Below, one piece after another: positions 1 through 8,214 of a stretch of 64,000 nucleotides of DNA. Numbering within the stretch: the first letter of the stretch is position 1; every line of letters begins with the position of its first letter. The notes beneath the pieces were generated by a model. That model saw only the letters and a program-made list of their open reading frames with translations. It was not told where the DNA came from and did no database searches. Source of the stretch: Acidimicrobiales bacterium (lineage in GTDB: Bacteria; Actinomycetota; Acidimicrobiia; Acidimicrobiales; Acidimicrobilacustridaceae); assembly GCA_018401565.1 (NCBI GenBank), contig JAGYKS010000031.1:186001-250000 (forward strand), read 5' to 3'. A program made the translations under genes and the position numbers.

Positions 1-1513
1 GCTGGCCACGCATCGGTTCGTCATCAGTCATGAAGTACTGCGATTGGTTGGCGATGGCCAACCACGGGGTGAGACCAAGTACGTGATCGGACAGGTCTCG
101 TCCCGGCAAATCCTCGGCCTGCGAGAACCTCGACGACAATTGCGCCTTCAACGTCGATGGGTCGAGTCCGGCGAGCCCAAGCATCGTGGGCAGCAGATCC
201 GCGTGACTGGTTGGAACATCGACCTGCGACGCGCTCGGGAACAACACCGGATTGTGGAAAATGAACGGGACCTTTATGACCTCGTCATAGGCAACGTGCC
301 ACTTCTGGTACTGACCACCATGGGCGCCCAACATTTCGCCGTGGTCGGAGAAATACACAACGATCGTGTCGCGGTAACTCGTGGCATCAGCGGCAAGTGT
401 GTCAATCACCGTCTTGATCTGGGCATCAACGTTTTTTTGGAGTTGATAGTAAAAACGGCGGTAGTCCGACGTGTTCAGCGTTGGCTGCAGCGCTGCCGGG
501 TAGGTGCCAAGGTAGCTAGCCTGAGCATCGGGTTTCGCTGACAAATCGTCGGACACGGTGCGTGCGTAGGCGCTGGCCTCAAACAGCTGTTGCGGAACAT
601 TGGAACCAGCGAGCTGTTGCTGCAGGTACAGATTCCCCTGGGCCAACGAAAGTTCGCCCCAGAGCACGATGTCGTGGGGATTCACAAACGACGTAACCAG
701 AAGCCAGGGATTTGACGACGTCCGCAGCTCCTGCAATTGCGTTGCGCCTTGGGCGGAATACACCTCATCACGTCCGCTACCACCTGGTCCTGACGAAGCC
801 GAGTTGTTGGGATCCGATCCGTGCGGTTCAGGACCGACCCACCCGGTGAATCCGAACGGTTCAAGCATTCCGGCGTCGAGGTAGATCTGCTCTTTGAAAA
901 GATCCCGCTCGCCTGTCGTTGTGTCGTACGAGGGATACGGCGTGTGCGTTCCCGGTTCGTACAGATCGGCGTCGGAAACGTGCCACTTTCCCTTGTAATA
1001 GGTGTCGTACCCGCCGGCACGAAACCAGTCGCCCATCGTGGGAACCGTGGTGGGGTCAAGCCAGTAGAGGTCACCTTCAATGGCGGATTTCGCAATCCCC
1101 GATGTTTGGGTAACGCCATGGAGCGAGGGGTACTGACCGGTCAGAAACGACGTCCGGCTCGGTGCACACGCTGATGACATGATGTGGTGGTCCCGCAGTT
1201 CCAATCCGTTCGATCGCAGCATCGACTGAGCGGGCAGATTCGCTGCTCGCCACGAAGCCAATTGGTCCGACTCATAACTGGGCGGAGATCGCTGCTCATC
1301 AACAATGACCACCGAGAAGTTGGGTTGTGTCGTGAGCGGTCCACGCGGAACGAACGGTGCGGTCGACGGCTGACGATTCGCTGGCAGTCGCCGCCGTTGG
1401 ACAACCCCGACGGCAACGGCGGCAGCCACCACACCCGCCATACCGGCACCCTTGAGAACCTGACGTCGAGAAACCGGTCCCCGCCCATCGTGTTGCGTAC
1501 TGATTTCGCCCAT
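1..1513 (-). CDS. Tat-exported sulfatase, C-terminus cut by window edge
   Basis: The frame runs uninterrupted for 504 codons from ATG at 1513 off the left edge. A GGAAGGG ribosome site lies about 6 bases before the start. The N-terminus carries a twin-arginine signal (SRRQVLKG) and an Ala/Val-rich hydrophobic stretch, so export by Tat is likely. The sequence CAPSR (about residues 116-120) is the sulfatase C-x-P-S-R motif, whose Cys is converted to formylglycine, and YFSDHGEMLGAHG further on matches the conserved metal-binding Asp-His-Gly segment. The family hydrolyses sulfate esters; the substrate cannot be read from sequence. A formylglycine-generating enzyme would be needed and is not in this window. 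It is the last recognisable gene before the edge, transcribed towards it. Confidence 0.88.
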   Translation of the reverse strand, partial: MGEISTQHDGRGPVSRRQVLKGAGMAGVVAAAVAVGVVQRRRLPANRQPSTAPFVPRGPLTTQPNFSVVIVDEQRSPPSYESDQLASWRAANLPAQSMLRSNGLELRDHHIMSSACAPSRTSFLTGQYPSLHGVTQTSGIAKSAIEGDLYWLDPTTVPTMGDWFRAGGYDTYYKGKWHVSDADLYEPGTHTPYPSYDTTTGERDLFKEQIYLDAGMLEPFGFTGWVGPEPHGSDPNNSASSGPGGSGRDEVYSAQGATQLQELRTSSNPWLLVTSFVNPHDIVLWGELSLAQGNLYLQQQLAGSNVPQQLFEASAYARTVSDDLSAKPDAQASYLGTYPAALQPTLNTSDYRRFYYQLQKNVDAQIKTVIDTLAADATSYRDTIVVYFSDHGEMLGAHGGQYQKWHVAYDEVIKVPFIFHNPVLFPSASQVDVPTSHADLLPTMLGLAGLDPSTLKAQLSSRFSQAEDLPGRDLSDHVLGLTPWLAIANQSQYFMTDDEPMRGQ

Positions 1514-1604
1514 GCCAGCCCTTCCGATCCACAGGTGTGGAGGAACCCTGACTGTAACCCTGATGGGTGGCGGGAGGTGGGGCCGCCGCCCAGAGAGGCA
1601 ACAA

Positions 1605-1777
1605 CTAGTCCCCGATGATCCCGCGTTCGGGCAGACCCCCACGGGCTTTTCCGCCATGTGGGTCCACGTACGCCTCGGTGAAACCTCGTGGGACCATCAC
1701 AGAGCGCTCAAAGCCGCTTTCGTGCTGGGCCAGCCACTTTTCGCCTGCGGGTCCGGGCCAATAACGTCCAGAACCCT
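1605..1777 (-). other. Open frame of unknown status beside tRNA-Cys
   Basis: The 264-base stretch between the sulfatase start and tRNA-Cys has no recognised gene. On the minus strand a frame stays open from inside the tRNA to a TAG at 1605-1607 and reads like protein (for example WLAQHESGFERSV), but it has no good start codon and no family was recognised. It could be the remnant of a gene, or chance in GC-rich DNA. Start at the in-frame GTG-ATG would leave only about 33 residues. Confidence 0.15.
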
Positions 1778-1852
1778 TGGAGGCGGCGGTCGGAATCGAA
1801 CCGACGTACGGGGCTTTGCAGGCCCCTGCCTAAGCCACTCGGCCACGCCGCC
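1778..1852 (-). tRNA. tRNA-Cys (GCA)
   Basis: The minus strand folds as a tRNA: acceptor stem GGCGGCG pairs with CGCCGCC, the anticodon loop reads CTGCAAA (anticodon GCA), and the T-arm contains GGTTCGATTCC. The discriminator is U, as expected for tRNA-Cys, and CCA is encoded in the DNA. A second tRNA lies 136 bases upstream on the same strand. Confidence 0.95.
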
Positions 1853-1988
1853 CGGCCACGGCACCGTGAGGTCCCGCAGGTAATCACTCCCGCCCCTGAC
1901 GCCCTTGGGGGCGCCTGAAACTGAAGCCGATCAGGCGATCGTGGACCCGGCGGCCGCTGGGGCCTCCGGGTACACGATCCACCCGTTC

Positions 1989-2064
1989 TGGAGCGGACGA
2001 CCGGGCTCGAACCGGCGACCTTCTCGTTGGCAACGAGATGCTCTACCAACTGAGCTACGTCCGC
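1989..2064 (-). tRNA. tRNA-Gly (GCC)
   Basis: Acceptor stem GCGGACG pairs with CGTCCGC; the anticodon stem TCTCG/CGAGA encloses the loop TTGCCAA (anticodon GCC). The T-arm holds GGTTCGAGCCC, and CCA is encoded. It is co-oriented with tRNA-Cys and may share its transcript. Confidence 0.95.
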
Positions 2065-2169
2065 ATGAAGAACTCACACGATAGCAACATCGGCACTCCC
2101 GGCCGACATCGCGGGGCCCGGCACTCATGGCGGCCCCACCGGCTGCTGGAACCCCAGAGGCCTGCAGGG

Positions 2170-2841
2170 TCAGTCGCCGTCGCCGGACGGTTCGTCCCGC
2201 GCCCCCATGGTCAGATCGGGCTTGGTGTGACGCCAGTACAACAGCGTGAGGACGCTCACCACCATGGCCAGTCCCCCGAGGCCGGCCACCGCCAAACGGA
2301 GCCGGGTGCCTGCGGTCCACCATCCCGGGCCATCGTCGACATCTGCGGTCCCGCCGCCGTCCTCAGAGGGGCCAAGCACCCCGGGGGCCGGCTCGAGCAC
2401 CGTGCGATCGTCGGCCACCACGCTGGAATCAGTGGGTTCTGTGGTGGACGTTGACGTCGATGTTGATGTGGACGTGGATGGCGCCGGAGCAAAGGTGGTC
2501 GACGGACCCGGAGCGAAGGTGGAGGTTGGGGCCGGGGCGACAGTGGTCGGGGGAACAAAGGTGGTGGTCGTCTCTGGCGGCAAGGTGGTGGTCGTGTCGG
2601 GTGGCAAGGTGGTGGTCGTGTCGGGTGGCACGGTGGGCTCGGGTTCCCCGGTGACCGGTGGGTCGCCGCCGCCCTGAGCGGAGGCGATGGCCACGGGTCC
2701 GGTGAAAGCAACCATCACCATCGTGAGCGCCACCACTGCCATCACGACCCGACGGGCCAGGTGAGTCACCCCTGGTGGGTCGGCGGGAACGGTGTCCGGG
2801 GTACGCACGGCCAAGATCGTACCGCCACAGCCAGAAGTCAT
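2170..2841 (-). CDS. Thr/Pro-rich membrane-anchored envelope protein
   Basis: About 223 residues if translation begins at ATG 2841, which overlaps the fpg stop as ATGA and is preferred over a longer upstream start. The order is: a hydrophobic export segment (about residues 30-55, ending near IASAQ), a low-complexity linker of PPDTTTTLPP-type repeats and Ser/Thr runs, and a C-terminal membrane helix (about 185-210) followed by a short charged tail. This layout suits a surface protein with an extended, possibly glycosylated stalk. No catalytic domain was recognised. It is the last gene of the metX-metB-fpg run. Confidence 0.6.
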   Translation of the reverse strand: MTSGCGGTILAVRTPDTVPADPPGVTHLARRVVMAVVALTMVMVAFTGPVAIASAQGGGDPPVTGEPEPTVPPDTTTTLPPDTTTTLPPETTTTFVPPTTVAPAPTSTFAPGPSTTFAPAPSTSTSTSTSTSTTEPTDSSVVADDRTVLEPAPGVLGPSEDGGGTADVDDGPGWWTAGTRLRLAVAGLGGLAMVVSVLTLLYWRHTKPDLTMGARDEPSGDGD

Positions 2842-3629
2842 CGCCGCGCCCCTTGTCGCTGGTGTGCGGGACACCACCAGGTGGTGCGTCCTCCCACCGT
2901 GGCCCGCTGCAGCGGTGTGCCGTCAGTGGGGCAACATCCCCCGGGCTTGCGCTGGTCGGTCATGCGGCCAAGGTGCGAACCACCACGGTCCAGCAGGTCA
3001 GCCACCGTGGAGCGGACATGGCGGTGCAGCCGCCGCACCTCGACGGCGCTGAGCGATCCGGCGGGCCGCTGGGGCGCGATCGACGCCCGCCACAACACCT
3101 CGTCGGCAATCAGGTTGCCCACTCCCGCAACCCGGTGCTGATCGAGCAGGCGAGCCTTTATCGGCGACCTCGAACCCCGGACGGCGGCAGCGAGTTGCCC
3201 GGCGGTGATGGTGGTGGCATCGGGGCCAAGGGCGGCAGTGTCAGGGTCGAGTATGGCTGATCCCAAAATGCGAGGGTCACGCACGAACAGCTCACCGGAT
3301 GTGGTCACGATGCGCAGGCGCACCCACGCCGGGTCGCGTCGTGACGGTCCGTACACCAGCTCGTCGAGCCCGTCGTCGCCATCAACGCCCAACACCCCGG
3401 TCATGCCGAAGCGCAGCCCGATGGTGGGTCCGTCGGTATGCATCAGCAGCAACTTGCCGATGCGATCGGTGCCCGTCAGCGCACGTCCGGTGATCGCCTT
3501 TGCGAACGCCGCTGCGCTGCCGGCACCCCGAATGAAACGTGGGTCGACCACATCCACCGACGACACCGTGGCCCCCACCAGCGGGGCTGCCATGCGGCGG
3601 TAGAGCTCGACTTCCACCAGCTCGGGCAC
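2838..3629 (-). CDS. Fpg/Nei-family DNA glycosylase
   Basis: 263 residues from GTG 3629, which lies one base after the stop of the upstream metB/Y gene. It begins PELVEVELYRR after the initiator; the family's Pro1-Glu2 catalytic N-terminus is present, as is the conserved Lys of RIGKLLL. The helix-two-turn-helix region (KARLLDQHRVAGVGNLIADE) is clear. The C-terminal zinc-finger segment is atypical: CPTDGTPL and WWCPAHQ replace two of the four usual Cys with Asp and His. The enzyme excises oxidised bases and nicks DNA. Whether it is Fpg-like or Nei-like cannot be decided by eye. The earlier in-frame start at 3860 would overlap the upstream gene and is rejected. Confidence 0.85.
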   Translation of the reverse strand: MPELVEVELYRRMAAPLVGATVSSVDVVDPRFIRGAGSAAAFAKAITGRALTGTDRIGKLLLMHTDGPTIGLRFGMTGVLGVDGDDGLDELVYGPSRRDPAWVRLRIVTTSGELFVRDPRILGSAILDPDTAALGPDATTITAGQLAAAVRGSRSPIKARLLDQHRVAGVGNLIADEVLWRASIAPQRPAGSLSAVEVRRLHRHVRSTVADLLDRGGSHLGRMTDQRKPGGCCPTDGTPLQRATVGGRTTWWCPAHQRQGARR

Positions 3630-3630
3630 G

Positions 3631-4847
3631 TCAGCCCAGCGCCGCCAACACGTCGGCCACGATGTCGTCGGGGTGCTCGAGACCCACCGACATGCGCACC
3701 GTTGACACTGACAGGCCCATGCGGGCCCGCTCGTCAGCGTCGAGGTGCTGGTGCGTGGTGGACACCGGATGGGTGACCAACGTTTCGGGGCCACCCAGCG
3801 ATGTGGCGATGCGGGCCAGGCGCAGCGACTCGATGAAGCGCACGGCATCGTCACTGCCACCGACCACGTCGAACGACAGCAGCCCGCCGGTCAACCGCAT
3901 CTGGGACATGGCCAGTTCGTGGCCGGGGTGCGAGGCCAAACCCGGATAGCGCACCGACGTGACGCCGTGGTGCTGCTCGAGCACCTCGGCCAGCCGCGTG
4001 GCTGTGGACGTCTGACGCTCAAAGCGCACCCCGAGGGTGCGCAGGCCCCGCAGGGCGTTGAGGGCATCGGCCGGTGAGGCGTTGGCGCCATGCAGCACGG
4101 CAAACGACCACAACCATTCGATGAGTTCGGCGTCACCGGCCACCACGCCGATGGTGGCGTCGTTGTGGCCGGCCATGGCCTTGGTGGCCGAATGCAGCAC
4201 GAGGTCCACGCCGTGGTCCAGAGGGCGCTGGCCAAGGGGTGTGGCAAAGGTGGAGTCCACCACCGTGTACGGCCCCTTGATCGCACCCAGTGCATCCAGA
4301 TCGACAATATCCAGGCAGGGGTTGGCCGGGGTTTCGGCCATGACCAGCGTGGTGCGACCCGGGATCACGGCGGCGGCGAACGCACCGGGTTCGGTGCCGT
4401 CCACCAACGTGACGTCGATGCCAAACCGGGGACACACCGACGCCAGCAGCATCGAGGTGCCGCCGTACAACTGGTGCTGGGCAACGATGTGGTCACCACT
4501 CGAACACAACCCCAGCACCACCGCCGACACCGCCCCCATGCCCGAGGCAAACGCCCGGGCCGCCTCGGCGCCTTCGAGTTCGGCCACCGCCGACTCGAAC
4601 GCGGCCACGGTCGGGTTGCCGTTACGGGAGTAGAAGTGGGTCTCGGTGGGCGATACCGCAGCGGCACGACTGGCGGCCACCGAGTCGCTGGCAAACACCG
4701 CCGACGACCACAACGGAGGCGCCAGAGACCCGTCGTCATCGATTCCTCGTCCCGAGGTGATGGCAACGGTGTCGGGGTGTGGCGTGTCGGGGGTGGGTTG
4801 TCGGGATGGGGCGTGTCGGGGTGCGGGTTGTGTTCGTGATCAGTCAT
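3631..4847 (-). CDS. Trans-sulfuration PLP enzyme (MetB/MetY type), N-terminal frameshift
   Basis: The main frame (3631-4713, 360 residues) is a Cys/Met-metabolism PLP enzyme: SRNGNPT near the N-terminus, PLP-binding Lys in SATKAMAGHND, and the conserved C-terminal LGGPETLVTHP. The expected first 40-odd residues are partly in another frame: ATG 4847 overlaps the metX stop (ATGACTGA) and opens MTDHEHNPHPDTPHPD, while the enzyme frame resumes as VAITSGRGIDDDGSLAPPLW. The shift falls in the repeated CCCGACACGCC-like tract around 4750-4830, a likely indel site. A TTG start at 4713 would lose the N-terminal arm. Directly after metX it should turn O-acetylhomoserine into cystathionine or homocysteine; the two cannot be separated by eye. 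Confidence 0.8.
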
Positions 4848-6090
4848 CGTTGCCGACCTCCTCCAGTAAGGCGGTGAGTGCAGCGCCCACCTGCTCAGGT
4901 TCGAGCAGGAAGCCGTCATGGCCGTGGGAACTGTTGATCACGACGTGATCAACCCGTGCACCTCCTGCGATGAGCCCGTCAGCGAGCTGACGCTGCTGGA
5001 TGGGCGGATACAGGGTGTCTGAGTCGACGGCGGCCACCAGACACCGGGCCTGCACCCGGGCGAGTGCTGCGGCCATGCCACCGCGGCCGCGGGCCACGTC
5101 GTGCAGGTCCATGGCCTTGGTCAGCACCAGATACGAGTTGGCGTCAAAACGCCGCACCAGCTTGGTGCCGTGATGGTCGAGGTAACCCTCAACGTCGAAG
5201 CGCTGCCACATCGACAGGCCGTTGTCCATGGGGTCCACGGCCGCACGGTCGAAGCGGGAACCGAACACGTCACCGGTGCGGTAGGTGATCTGGGCCATCT
5301 CGCGTGCCAGACCCAATCCCCGGTGGGGACCGGCCCCGTCGGAAGCGTCGTAGTAGTCGCCACCGGCCCACGCCGGGTCAAAGGCGATGGCGCGTCGCTG
5401 CACCGCACTCCAGGCGATCTGCAGCGCCGACGACGCCGCACACGACGACAGGGTGGCCAGCGACCGCACCCGGTCGGGGAACATCACCGCCCATTCCAGC
5501 GCCGTCATCCCGCCCATGGATCCACCCACCACGCTGGCCCACACATCGATGCCGAGATGATCGGCCACCGAGCGTTGGGCCCGCACGACGTCGCGCACCG
5601 TCACCACACCAAATCGTGATGCGTACCGGGTGCCGGCTTCAGGATCAATCGACGACGGACCCGTGGAGCCCTGACAACCGCCCAGCACGTTGATGCACAC
5701 CACGAACCAGTGGTCGGTGTCGATGCCACGGCCCGGCCCGATGATGTCGTCCCACCAGCCCGGCGTGCGGTGACCGGGTCCCACCTTGCCTGCGGCGTGG
5801 CTGTCACCGGTCAGGGCATGGCACACCAGCACGGCGTTGGAGGCGTCTGCGTCGAGTGTCCCCCACGTTTCGTAGGCCATGGTGACCGCACCGAGGGTTC
5901 CACCGCCTTCCAGCGTGAACGGGCGGTTGACCGTGACATCCACGAACTGGCGGTTGCCGGCAGGGTCACCGAAGACCCACGCGCCAGAGGCGGGCAGGTC
6001 GTGGCCGGCGAGGGGCACCTCTGGATGATCGTGGTGGTTCATGGGTACAGGTCCAGTTTGCGGACAGGTCCGGGTTTCCCACGGTGCCAT
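4840..6090 (-). CDS. metX: Homoserine O-acetyltransferase
   Basis: 416 residues from ATG 6090, chosen because GGGGGAG sits 6 bases upstream; ATG 6042 is the alternative and lacks a good ribosome site. It is an alpha/beta-hydrolase fold enzyme with the MetX signatures: CHALTGDSHA, GWWDDIIGPG, VLGGCQGSTGPSS, nucleophile elbow GGSMGGM, Asp in VDSDTLYPP and His in NSSHGHDGFL (Ser-Asp-His triad). It acetylates homoserine in the first committed step of methionine synthesis. The stop overlaps the start of the following PLP enzyme. A SAM-clan riboswitch and a Shine-Dalgarno-masking hairpin lie immediately upstream, so expression probably falls when SAM is abundant. Confidence 0.93.
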   Translation of the reverse strand: MAPWETRTCPQTGPVPMNHHDHPEVPLAGHDLPASGAWVFGDPAGNRQFVDVTVNRPFTLEGGGTLGAVTMAYETWGTLDADASNAVLVCHALTGDSHAAGKVGPGHRTPGWWDDIIGPGRGIDTDHWFVVCINVLGGCQGSTGPSSIDPEAGTRYASRFGVVTVRDVVRAQRSVADHLGIDVWASVVGGSMGGMTALEWAVMFPDRVRSLATLSSCAASSALQIAWSAVQRRAIAFDPAWAGGDYYDASDGAGPHRGLGLAREMAQITYRTGDVFGSRFDRAAVDPMDNGLSMWQRFDVEGYLDHHGTKLVRRFDANSYLVLTKAMDLHDVARGRGGMAAALARVQARCLVAAVDSDTLYPPIQQRQLADGLIAGGARVDHVVINSSHGHDGFLLEPEQVGAALTALLEEVGNDD

Positions 6091-6094
6091 GCAC

Positions 6095-6118
6095 GGCTCC
6101 CCCACCCACGGGGGTACC
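6095..6118 (-). promoter_or_regulatory. Hairpin masking the metX ribosome-binding site
   Basis: On the minus strand GGTACCCCC pairs with GGGGGAGCC around a GTGGGT loop; the 3' arm is the Shine-Dalgarno sequence of the ATG at 6090. Lying just downstream of the SAM aptamer, it looks like the expression platform: when formed it would block translation initiation. This is inference from base pairing. Confidence 0.55.
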
Positions 6119-6149
6119 GGACACTTCGTTGCCGACCGAAGCCGACCAC

Positions 6150-6242
6150 ATCCCCGCCGAGGCGGGAGGCACCTTGGGTGTCCGTCCCAGGTTGCCGGAC
6201 CCGGGAAACCCCGGGCCGCTCGTAATGCCTGCTCTAGGCAAC
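6150..6242 (-). promoter_or_regulatory. SAM riboswitch (SAM-I/SAM-IV clan)
   Basis: The RNA reads GAGCGGCC, a CCCGGG-GTTT-CCCGGG hairpin, then GTCCGGCAACC, a TGGG-ACGGACA-CCCA hairpin, then AAGGTGCC and a further CCCGCC/GCGGG stem. The blocks GAG..GGCC, CCGGCAACC and AGGTGC in this order are the core of the SAM-I/SAM-IV riboswitch clan, and actinobacteria use SAM-IV and related variants before methionine genes. Its position directly upstream of metX fits. The subclass needs a covariance-model search. Confidence 0.75.
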
Positions 6243-6283
6243 TACGTCGGGGCCGGCACCGTCAAATGATTCCGGGTGTGGCG

Positions 6284-7468
6284 TCAGCGACGGCGGGGCT
6301 TGCCCACCTGGGGCGGACCCGGCGGGGGTTCCCAGCCGGCGAGATCGTCGAGGCGATCGTCATTGGAGAACACCTCGACGATGTCCTGATCGAGGCCCAG
6401 GCGGCGCATGAGGCGTCGCACGTCGAGTTCCTGATCCCACAACAGCAGTGTCACGGCCACGCCAGTGCCGCCGGCACGCCGTCCGACCTGACCGATGCAG
6501 GTAGCTCTTGTGGTCGTCGCTGGGATCCCAGTGCACCACCATGCCCACATCGTCGACGTGGATGCCGCGGGCGGCCACATCGGTGGCCACCAGCACCGAC
6601 ACCTTGCCGGCCATGAAACCGGCCAGCGCCTTTTCCCGGTCGCTCTGGCGGAGGTCACCGTGGATGGCCGCAGCGGTCACACCCTCTTCCCGCAGCTTTT
6701 CGGCCAGCCGGTCACAACCGCGCTTGGTGGCCACGAACATGATGGTGCGGTCCACGCTGCGGGCGATGCGGGCGGCGATCTTGACCCGATCCATCTGGTG
6801 GACGCGCAGGAAATGATGTGTCATTTCCTCAACCGTCACGCCGGCGGATTCCACCTCGTGGTACACGGGGTCGGTCTGGTACCGCTGCACCAGGGTTTCC
6901 ACCACGCCGTCGAGGGTGGCGCTGAACAGCAGGGTCTGGTGTTCACGGTCGTGTGGCGCAGGATCCACTCGACCTGGGGCAAAAACCCCATGTCGGCCAT
7001 GCGGTCGGCTTCGTCAACCACCACCACGTCGAGCTCGGCCACCGAGGCCACCTTGCGTTCGATGAGGTCGATCAGGCGCCCGGGGGTGGCCACCACCACG
7101 TCGGCACCCTTTTCAAGCAGAGCCGCCTGACGCTCGATGGGTGCGCCGCCGTAGACCGTGACAACGGCCAGGCCCATGGCCTCGCCCAGTGGCTGCAGCT
7201 CGGCTGACACCTGCAGGGCGAGTTCCCGGGTGGGCACCAACACCAGACCCCGAGGACCGTCGGGCGAGCTGGCCTTGAGCCGCTGAAGCAGAGGCAAACC
7301 AAAGGCGAGCGTCTTGCCCGAGCCGGTTTTGGCCTTGCCACACACGTCCCGACCGGCCAGCGCATCAGCGATGGTGAGAGCCTGGATGGAGAAGGGTTGG
7401 GTAATGCCACGCTCTTCGAGGGCGGCGCTGAGAACGGGGTCCACCCCGAGCGATGCGAAAGTTTCCAT
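6284..7468 (-). CDS. DEAD-box RNA helicase, two frameshifts
   Basis: Reading across two single-base breaks (near 6960 and near 6505) gives one complete helicase of about 395 residues from ATG 7468. Motifs in order: Q-motif region GITQPFSIQ, Walker A AKTGSGKT, PTRELALQ, TPGRLIDL, DEAD, SAT (LLFSATL), then in the second domain HGDLRQSDREKAL, VATDVAARGI and HRSGRTGRAGG split across the second break. It would unwind RNA duplexes in ribosome assembly or RNA turnover. The C-terminal tail after the core is short (ends GKPRRR). Every motif is intact apart from the two shifts, which argues for sequence errors rather than a decayed gene. Confidence 0.85.
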
Positions 7469-7593
7469 GATGAATCTGTGAGCAGGCTACTGCCCACTGA
7501 CCGCTCTTCGGCGCACCCGGTTGGCGTCCGGTTGATGTCCGGTTGACGCCCGGTCGGTACCCGGTCGGTACCGGACCTGCGTGCGGCAGCCGA

Positions 7594-8082
7594 TCAGGCG
7601 GGCAGAACGGCCTCGATGGCCTCGATCACCTCGGGAGCGTCGGGCTCAGTGGTGGGGCCAAATCGGGCCACCACGGTGCCGCCCGGGGCGACCAGGAACT
7701 TCTCGAAGTTCCAGCGAATGTCGCCGGTGTGCCCCTCGGCGTCGGCGGTTTCAACCAGCTCCGAGTACAGCAAATGGCGACCCTCACCGTTGACCTCGAT
7801 CTTTTCGAGCAGGGGGAAGGTGACGCCGTAGGTGGTGGAGCAGAACGTGGCGATCTCCTCAGCGGTGCCGGGTTCCTGGGCCAGGAACTGGTTGCACGGC
7901 ACTCCAAGCACGGTGAAACCACGGTCCACATAGCGCTCGTGGACTGCCTCCAGGCCGGTGTACTGCGGGGTGAGACCGCACTGTGAGGCCACGTTCACCA
8001 CCAACACGGCCCTGTCGGCCAGCGCCGAGAGTTCCATCGGGGTTCCGTCGAGCCTGGAAACGTTGACGTCGTAAATCGACAT
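7594..8082 (-). CDS. Glutathione peroxidase-family thiol peroxidase
   Basis: 162 residues from ATG 8082 with GGAGG 5 bases upstream; a much longer in-frame reading to 9024 is only the antisense of the neighbouring gene. It has the peroxidatic Cys in VASQCGLTPQY, the FPLLEKIEVNG segment, and WNFEKFLV carrying the Trp and Asn of the catalytic tetrad. Bacterial members usually reduce hydroperoxides with thioredoxin rather than glutathione, and actinobacteria mostly lack glutathione. It stands alone, divergent from the PhyH gene 132 bases away. Confidence 0.9.
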   Translation of the reverse strand: MSIYDVNVSRLDGTPMELSALADRAVLVVNVASQCGLTPQYTGLEAVHERYVDRGFTVLGVPCNQFLAQEPGTAEEIATFCSTTYGVTFPLLEKIEVNGEGRHLLYSELVETADAEGHTGDIRWNFEKFLVAPGGTVVARFGPTTEPDAPEVIEAIEAVLPA

Positions 8083-8214
8083 GGGTCCTCCGTGAGATTG
8101 GGGGTGCCGGCAACGACCGATCGGACGCCGGAACCTGATGTGCCCACAGCCTACGATGGGATCGGAGCCAATGCCCACGGAGGGAATGGTTTGTGGCCAA
8201 CAGGGGGTGATGCC

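Noticed and set aside
44-541. Plus-strand frame at the left end
   Set aside because: It lies antisense to the sulfatase, whose minus-strand frame has the Tat signal and the CAPSR motif.
1780-1860. Integration site at the 3' end of tRNA-Cys
   Set aside because: No second copy of the tRNA 3' end and no integrase were seen nearby.
2246-2677. Val/Gly-rich plus-strand frame over the Thr-rich protein gene
   Set aside because: It is the mirror of PPDTTTT repeats and has no start context; the minus-strand frame has signal and membrane segments and is coupled to fpg.
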